The notes beneath the pieces are model-generated. The model searched no databases, had not been told where the DNA came from, and was given only the letters and a program-made list of their open reading frames with translations. Below, in pieces: positions 16,871 to 21,287 of a stretch of 21,287 nucleotides of DNA (position 1 is its first letter; every line of letters starts with the position of its first letter). The position numbers and the translations under genes were made by a program. This DNA is from an uncultured beta proteobacterium (GTDB lineage Bacteria; Pseudomonadota; Gammaproteobacteria; Burkholderiales; Burkholderiaceae_C). Location: the NCBI GenBank assembly GCA_903927495.1, contig CAIYNH010000449.1, positions 1 through 21,287 of the forward strand, written 5' to 3'.

Positions 16871-16967
16871 AAAATGTAATGAATAATACTTACTTTGTTG
16901 ATAGTCGAGAAAATACAAATAGGCGATTTTCAGTCAAAATTACAGTAAAGACAATTGGGCATTCCGA

Positions 16968-17822
16968 ATGAAAAATGATTGCTGCAAGATTTGCGGAAAC
17001 CCGTCACTCATTGTCTTTGCTCACACTGCTAGATGTGATCGTTGTAACACGTTGCTATATTTCCCTTATCCTAATGAAGACGAATTGATCGAAGTAAGCG
17101 AGGGCGAACGCAAATCCCTGTCCAGAGAATTTTCATTGGAATGGTATACTGAATCGGCATTTAACAATCATATCAACTTCACAAATATGATCCGATTTGC
17201 TATGGATGAGTCGTTTAAGGGTAAGAAATTAGATATTCTTGACTACGGTGGTGGAGCTGGTCAATTTTCGTTGGTGCTAAAATCTCATTTCCCTGAATGT
17301 ACTACATATATTACAGATATTTGCGATGCATATTTACTTGAAGAGTTTGGAGCGCTGAATCGTCAAATAAGATTTAGTGAGTTTGATCGCGACGAAACAA
17401 AATTTGATTTCATTTTTCTAAATGATGTATTTGAACACTTGGTCGATCCATTAGCGGTGTTAAAACAGTTAGAAGGGAAACTCAAAATTCATGGCAAGAT
17501 TTTTATTGATACACCAAGGCAGTTCTGGATCTATCCAATATTGAGGCAATTTTCGACATCTTTGTACAAGAAAGTCCTTAGAGGCACGGTATCCACAGCA
17601 CATCTTCAGATTTGGTCCAAGCAGTCGTTTGAATTCGTTGTGAAGAAGTGCGGGTTGAAAATTGTCAAATACAAAGAGTTGTGTGAATTCACAATGCCAG
17701 CCAACTTTTATATGAATAACATGGGAATCACGAACCCAATCACAAGATTTGCAGGCAATATACTTTACCGTTGTGCCAGATGGCTTGTAACTAATAAGAT
17801 TCAATCTGTGATAACCAAATAG
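16968..17822 (+). CDS. SAM-dependent methyltransferase with zinc-ribbon N-terminus, A+T-rich
   Basis: The 284-residue protein begins with a likely zinc ribbon, Cys6/Cys9 and Cys23/Cys26 (CKIC and CDRC). It continues with a class I methyltransferase fold: LDILDYGGGAGQFS (88-101) as SAM motif I, YITDICD (114-120) and FLNDVFEHLVDPL. This layout (Methyltransf_23-like) is common in polysaccharide clusters. Base composition is strongly A+T-rich (20 G+C of 60 in the line at 17461), clearly different from the genes at both ends of the window. It has a 97-base leader and a 202-base tail with no overlap to neighbours, unlike the rest of the cluster, so it may be a separate acquisition. Substrate unknown. 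Confidence 0.82.
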   Translation: MKNDCCKICGNPSLIVFAHTARCDRCNTLLYFPYPNEDELIEVSEGERKSLSREFSLEWYTESAFNNHINFTNMIRFAMDESFKGKKLDILDYGGGAGQFSLVLKSHFPECTTYITDICDAYLLEEFGALNRQIRFSEFDRDETKFDFIFLNDVFEHLVDPLAVLKQLEGKLKIHGKIFIDTPRQFWIYPILRQFSTSLYKKVLRGTVSTAHLQIWSKQSFEFVVKKCGLKIVKYKELCEFTMPANFYMNNMGITNPITRFAGNILYRCARWLVTNKIQSVITK

Positions 17823-17880
17823 AAGTACGACAATATTAAAGTTCGGCATATTATCAACCAGTCAACTTCGAATTCCAAGT

Positions 17881-18000
17881 ATGACTAATTGTCGAGTGGA
17901 AGGGGTTCTTGCCGCGATCTTGCTTGGCCGACCAAATTTCCTTGTTCGAATCATCCAAATTGATGAAGTTGAATCAACAGTGTCACTCTTATCAATTTGA
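17881..18000 (+). CDS. Possible 39-residue small ORF or gene remnant
   Basis: An ATG-to-TGA frame fills the middle of the gap before the GT4 gene. The peptide starts MTNCRVEGVLAAILLGRPNF and ends in a short hydrophobic tail. I do not recognise it. There is no Shine-Dalgarno (AATTCCAAGT precedes the ATG), so it could be chance or the tail of a decayed gene. Low confidence that it is translated. Confidence 0.2.
   Translation: MTNCRVEGVLAAILLGRPNFLVRIIQIDEVESTVSLLSI
17956..17999. repeat. Nested inverted repeat upstream of the GT4 gene
   Basis: CAAATTGAT (17956-17964) and ATCAATTTG (17991-17999) are perfect 9-base inverted arms. Inside them lies a smaller palindrome, GTTGA-A-TCAAC (17968-17978). 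The structure ends 13 bases before the GGGAGG ribosome site. It could fold in the leader RNA or bind a dimeric regulator. The arms are A+T-rich, so chance cannot be excluded. Confidence 0.45.
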
Positions 18001-18012
18001 AATTTGCTTGTT

Positions 18013-18018
18013 GGGAGG
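18013..18018 (+). promoter_or_regulatory. Strong Shine-Dalgarno for the GTG-started GT4 gene
   Basis: GGGAGG lies 6 bases before the GTG at 18025 and decides that non-ATG start. It is one of the strongest ribosome sites in the window. Confidence 0.75.
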
Positions 18019-18024
18019 TATTAG

Positions 18025-19185
18025 GTGATTCTTGGAATTGACGCTTCAAACATACGCGGCGGTGGTGGTGTTACCCACTTAGTTGAATTGTTGCGCGCCG
18101 CCAATCCGCTCGACAGTGGTTTTGGCAGCGTAATCCTGTGGGGTGGGAAAAGTACCTTGGATATAGTGGAACCACGGCCGTGGCTCTCCAAGATTCACGT
18201 TAACCAGTTGGACCGCGGCCTCTTTTTCCGGGTACTTTGGCAGACTTTCAGTTTGACGAGGCTGGCAAGAGACGCAATGTGTGATGTTCTGTTTCTACCT
18301 GGCAGTACGGATGCAAGCGGCTTCGAGCCAATAGTTACCATGAGCCAAAATTTACTGCCATTTGACTTATCGGAGCTATTGCGATTTGGTTGGTCGTCAA
18401 AGACGTTGAGACTCCTTCTCCTCCGTTGGGTACAGAGTCGCTTATTTCGAAAGGCTGAAGGTATAGTATTTTTGTCAAGCTATGCGCGTGATGCTGTATT
18501 AGCTGTAACAGGCACTTTGCAGAGCGATTTCGCAATCATTTCTCATGGTATTAGCCCCAGATTCCGGCAATATCCACGCCACCAACGATTGATGAATGAA
18601 ATCGATGAAAACAATCCAATAAGTGTCCTTTACGTTTCTATTGTCGACTTGTACAAACATCAATGGCATGTTGCAGAGGCAGTGGCACAGCTCAAATCAG
18701 AGGGTATCCCGATTAAATTAGATCTGATTGGTGCGCCGTCAACCGGTACAAAGCGTTTGCAGGAAACTCTACGCCGCATAGACCCTGACGGCAGTTTTAT
18801 CACCTATTTCGGCGGGGTTTCCTACGATCAACTTCACATACATTACGCTGCTGCGGATATTGGAGTATTTGCATCCAGTTGCGAAACGTTCGGGATGATT
18901 CTTACAGAAGCTATGAGTGCTGGATTACCCATCGCCTGTGCAAATCGGTCTGCTATGCCAGAAATTCTTGGAGATGCAGGTATTTATTTTGATCCAGAAA
19001 AACCAAGTGATATTGCCCGCGCGCTACGGCAATTGATTAGGTCTCCAGACTTAAGGACACAATTGGCGCAATCGGCGTTTGCGCGCGCCCAAGGTTTCAC
19101 TTGGGAGCGGTGTGCGGATGAAACCTTTTCATTTCTGGCGCAGATCGCAATCCGACACAGGACTTCCGCATGTGCGGCATCGTAG
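18025..19185 (+). CDS. Glycosyltransferase, GT4/GT-B fold
   Basis: The protein has 386 residues from GTG 18025. The N-terminal ILGIDASNIRGGGGVTHLVE (2-21) carries the glycine-rich loop typical of GT4 acceptor domains. The donor half begins around ISVLYVSIVDLYKHQ (199-213, with the conserved Lys211). The retaining-enzyme motif is intact: Glu287 and Glu295 in SSCETFGMILTEAMSAGLP (284-302), followed by AMPEILGDAGIYFDPE. It would add a sugar at the cytoplasmic membrane face. Its 3' end overlaps asnB by 16 bases, linking it to the amidotransferase. Donor unknown. Confidence 0.88.
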   Translation: MILGIDASNIRGGGGVTHLVELLRAANPLDSGFGSVILWGGKSTLDIVEPRPWLSKIHVNQLDRGLFFRVLWQTFSLTRLARDAMCDVLFLPGSTDASGFEPIVTMSQNLLPFDLSELLRFGWSSKTLRLLLLRWVQSRLFRKAEGIVFLSSYARDAVLAVTGTLQSDFAIISHGISPRFRQYPRHQRLMNEIDENNPISVLYVSIVDLYKHQWHVAEAVAQLKSEGIPIKLDLIGAPSTGTKRLQETLRRIDPDGSFITYFGGVSYDQLHIHYAAADIGVFASSCETFGMILTEAMSAGLPIACANRSAMPEILGDAGIYFDPEKPSDIARALRQLIRSPDLRTQLAQSAFARAQGFTWERCADETFSFLAQIAIRHRTSACAAS

Positions 19186-21068
19186 GCATCTCTGGCGGTA
19201 GCCTTGATCGGCTGGCTGCGGCCAGTAACCTGTTGGCGCACCGCGGCCCGGATGATTTTGGTGTGTTTGTAGATCGTGATGCTGGCGTCGGTCTGGGCCA
19301 GCGTCGCCTTTCCATCATTGACGTCTCACCCCTTGGGCATCAACCCATGATGGGCGCTGATGGTGCGGTGGTGCTGGTGTTCAATGGTGAGATCTACAAC
19401 TACCGCGAACTGCGGGCTGAATTGCTAGCCAAGGGATTCAGCTTTAGGGGGCATTCAGATACCGAGGTACTATTGAACCTCTATCTTGCTGAAGGCGACG
19501 CGATGCTGGCGCGGCTGAACGGCATCTTTGCCTTTGCCTTATGGGATGGGCGCAAAGAGTCTTTGTTTGTTGCGCGTGATGCGATGGGTGTCAAGCCGCT
19601 CTATTACGCTGCGTTGGACGGCTGCTTTGCTTTTGCCAGCGAAATCAAGGCACTGCTGCATTTGGTACCGCAGGCGCGGGAGTTGGATGCCGCAGCATTG
19701 CACCGGTACCTGAGTTTTCTATGGTGCCCAGGTGAGGGCACTCCGCTCAAGTCAGTGCGCAAGCTCGCACCGGGCGAGGCCATGTGGGTGCGCTCCGGCC
19801 GCATCGAACGGCAATGGGCCTGGTACCAGTTGCCAATTTTTCGTGGAGTTACAGCCCAACTGGATGAGGCTGCAGCCTTGCAGGGTACGCTTGCACATGT
19901 GAGGCAGGCGGTGCACCGACAAATGGTGGCTGACGTGCCGGTGGGTGCATTTTTGTCAGGCGGTCTTGATTCAAGCTCTGTGGTTACGTTCGCGCGAGAG
20001 TTGAATCCCGATATTCATTGCTTCACGATCGAGGCCACTGGCGACCAGGAAGAAGGTGCCACCGACGACCTGCCTTATGCGCGCAAAGTTGCGCAACACC
20101 TGGGCGTGTCGCTGGACGTCGTACAGATTGACGTGAACCGCATGGCGGGCGACCTGGAACGTATGGTGGCTCAACTTGATGAGCCATTGGCAGACCCCGC
20201 GCCGCTCAATGTGCTCTACATCAGTGAATTGGCACGCAGCAGGGGCATGAAAGTGCTGCTCTCTGGAACCGGCGGTGACGACCTGTTTACCGGGTATCGC
20301 AGGCACCGGGCGGTGCAGGCAGAACGCTATTGGGACTGGCTGCCTGTGGGTGTGCGCAGCGCTCTGGCACAAATGAGCGGCCGGCTCGATCAGCGCCGCG
20401 CTTTGTCGCGACGCATTGGCAAGCTGTTTGATGGCGCCGCCATGAAAGGCGACGCCCGCACAGTCAACTATTTCAGATGGTCGCGCGAGGCCGACTTGAT
20501 GGCGCTCTACACGCCCGAATTCAGGCGCTCTGTGGGTGCCGAACTGGCGATGGCTCCCATGATGGATTTCCTGCAGCCCTTGCCTGAAAATGTGACGCCC
20601 CTGGATCGGATGCTGGCGTTGGAGCAACGCTTCTTTTTGGCGGACCACAACCTGATCTATACCGACAAGATGTCGATGGCGGCGGGTGTTGAAGTGCGGG
20701 TGCCATTTCTGGATCTGGACCTGGTGGAATTTGCGGCCCGCATTCCGGTTGGTTTGAAGCAGCGCGGCGCCGAGGGCAAATGGATTTTGAAAAAGGCGAT
20801 GGAGCCTTACTTGCCGCATGACGTCATTTACCGCCCCAAGTCAGGCTTTGGCGCGCCGCTGCGGCACTGGATGCGGCATAACCTGCGCGAGTTGATTGGC
20901 GACTTGTTGTCGGTAGACAGCCTGAAGCGGCGCGGCTTCTTTGAACCAGCCGCAGTGCAGCGTTTGATAGCCGCCAACAACGTGGGTAAGCTCGATGCCA
21001 GCTACACCCTGCTGTCGTTGCTGTGCATCGAGATCTGGTGCCGGACTTATCTGGACCAACCGGTATAG
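19170..21068 (+). CDS. asnB: AsnB-type glutamine-dependent amidotransferase (asparagine synthase family)
   Basis: The 632-residue, full-length protein has an N-terminal class II glutaminase domain with catalytic Cys2 in MCGIVG, RRLSIID (45-51), NGEIYNY (72-78) and GHSDTEV. A C-terminal ATP-pyrophosphatase domain follows, with the PP-loop SGGLDSS (263-269) and the later GTGGDDLFTGYRRH. As an enzyme it adenylates a carboxylate and amidates it with ammonia from glutamine. AsnB paralogues inside O-antigen and exopolysaccharide clusters are usually thought to amidate uronic acids or other carboxylates on the glycan, not to make free asparagine. A link with an upstream UDP-GalNAc/GalNAcA pathway (WbpP) is plausible. 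The 16-base overlap with a glycosyltransferase supports a cluster-specific role. G+C returns to the level of the 5' flank (39 of 60 at line 20281). Confidence 0.92.
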   Translation: MCGIVGISGGSLDRLAAASNLLAHRGPDDFGVFVDRDAGVGLGQRRLSIIDVSPLGHQPMMGADGAVVLVFNGEIYNYRELRAELLAKGFSFRGHSDTEVLLNLYLAEGDAMLARLNGIFAFALWDGRKESLFVARDAMGVKPLYYAALDGCFAFASEIKALLHLVPQARELDAAALHRYLSFLWCPGEGTPLKSVRKLAPGEAMWVRSGRIERQWAWYQLPIFRGVTAQLDEAAALQGTLAHVRQAVHRQMVADVPVGAFLSGGLDSSSVVTFARELNPDIHCFTIEATGDQEEGATDDLPYARKVAQHLGVSLDVVQIDVNRMAGDLERMVAQLDEPLADPAPLNVLYISELARSRGMKVLLSGTGGDDLFTGYRRHRAVQAERYWDWLPVGVRSALAQMSGRLDQRRALSRRIGKLFDGAAMKGDARTVNYFRWSREADLMALYTPEFRRSVGAELAMAPMMDFLQPLPENVTPLDRMLALEQRFFLADHNLIYTDKMSMAAGVEVRVPFLDLDLVEFAARIPVGLKQRGAEGKWILKKAMEPYLPHDVIYRPKSGFGAPLRHWMRHNLRELIGDLLSVDSLKRRGFFEPAAVQRLIAANNVGKLDASYTLLSLLCIEIWCRTYLDQPV

Positions 21069-21079
21069 AGCACTTACAA

Positions 21080-21287
21080 GTGAAACAAATTCTTCAATCC
21101 CTCAAAACCGGCAGCACCGAAGTGGCTGAGGTGCCATGCCCTGCCGTCAAACGCGGGCAGTTGCTGATACGCTCGTCGCACACGCTGGTCTCGGCCGGTA
21201 CCGAGCGCATGCTGGTTGAGTTTGGCAAGGCCAACTGGATAGACAAAGCGCGCCAGCAACCCGACAAGGTGCGCATGGTGCTCGACA
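21080..21287 (+). CDS. Bi-domain oxidoreductase (zinc alcohol dehydrogenase-like / Gfo-Idh-MocA), 3'-truncated
   Basis: The frame opens at GTG 21080, 11 bases after the asnB stop, and runs off the window after 69 codons. The visible part includes MKQILQSLKTGSTEVAEVP, then RGQLLIRSSHTLVSAGTERM and an FGKANWIDKARQQPDKVRMV stretch. I recognise this as the opening of the roughly 700-residue two-domain oxidoreductases found in polysaccharide clusters, which join a zinc-alcohol-dehydrogenase-like half to a Gfo/Idh/MocA half. Only the first part of the first domain is seen. Function in the cell is not established; sugar oxidation or reduction is inferred. Confidence 0.75.
   Translation, partial: MKQILQSLKTGSTEVAEVPCPAVKRGQLLIRSSHTLVSAGTERMLVEFGKANWIDKARQQPDKVRMVLD

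Larger units (their letters stand above)
17823..18024. other. 202-base intergenic gap, the longest in the window
   Basis: No confident gene is present. The stretch contains a 39-codon open frame (17881-18000), a nested inverted repeat (17956-17999) and the Shine-Dalgarno of the next gene (18013-18018). No poly-T tract follows the inverted repeat, so it is not a canonical intrinsic terminator. No convincing -35/-10 pair was found by eye. Confidence 0.6.

Noticed and set aside
16871..16967. Possible promoter in the A+T-rich leader of the 16968 methyltransferase (TTGATA at 16898)
   Set aside because: No -10-like hexamer is found at 16-18 bases from this hexamer, and A+T-rich sequence gives many chance matches.
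17956..17999. Inverted repeat considered as an intrinsic terminator of the 16968 methyltransferase
   Set aside because: The stem is A+T-rich, the loop is long and no run of T follows, so it does not fit the canonical form. It is kept only as an unexplained repeat.
19971..20819. A 282-codon open frame on the minus strand within asnB
   Set aside because: It is the antisense shadow of a high-G+C asparagine synthase gene whose + strand motifs are complete. The translated peptide is His/Gln/Arg-rich with no recognisable domain.
1..21287. CRISPR arrays, tRNA or rRNA genes, insertion sequences and transposase genes
   Set aside because: None were seen on reading both strands: no regularly spaced direct repeats, no cloverleaf-like genes noticed and no transposase motifs in any substantial frame.

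Overview
The window is one continuous stretch of a surface-polysaccharide (O-antigen type, Wzx/Wzy-dependent) biosynthesis cluster. All 20 confidently called genes lie on the + strand, mostly with 4-16 base overlaps or very short gaps. The protein style, the G+C-rich flanks and the gene content suggest a Gram-negative betaproteobacterium, perhaps Comamonadaceae-like. That assignment rests on general resemblance only; there is no rRNA or housekeeping gene here to confirm it.

Layout. Positions 1-2349 hold nucleotide-sugar genes: a 5'-truncated WbpP-type UDP-GlcNAc 4-epimerase, a VioA-like DegT-family sugar aminotransferase and a left-handed beta-helix acyltransferase. Two GT4 glycosyltransferases follow (2377-4514). 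Positions 4511-9833 form a compact module: rfbF (CTP:glucose-1-phosphate cytidylyltransferase), rfbG (CDP-glucose 4,6-dehydratase), an RmlC-type 3,5-epimerase, a TylC3/TcaB9-type sugar C-methyltransferase, an extended-SDR 4-ketoreductase and a CmcI-family methyltransferase. Next come the Wzx flippase (9846), two GT2 glycosyltransferases (11362, 12311), a SAM methyltransferase (13261), a CgeB-like glycosyltransferase (14266), the Wzy polymerase (15344), a very A+T-rich methyltransferase (16968), a 202-base gap, a GT4 glycosyltransferase (18025), an AsnB-type amidotransferase (19170) and the first 69 codons of a bi-domain oxidoreductase (from 21080).

How it works together (inference). The sugar-nucleotide enzymes make activated GalNAc-type, amino/acylamino and CDP-linked branched deoxysugars. 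Six glycosyltransferases build the repeat on a lipid carrier, methyltransferases and the amidotransferase decorate it, Wzx flips it and Wzy polymerises it.

The most interesting element is the CDP-sugar module. It lacks the 3-dehydrase (RfbH) needed for 3,6-dideoxyhexoses, but it has a C-methyltransferase, a 3,5-epimerase, a 4-ketoreductase and a CmcI-type O-methyltransferase. Those steps fit a CDP-6-deoxy-3-C-methyl-2-O-methyl-L-hexose, i.e. vinelose or a close relative. A second notable feature is a palindromic repeat apparently inserted in frame inside the WbpP-like epimerase. Base composition is mosaic: about 60% G+C at both ends and near one third in parts of the wzy/methyltransferase region, consistent with assembly from different sources.
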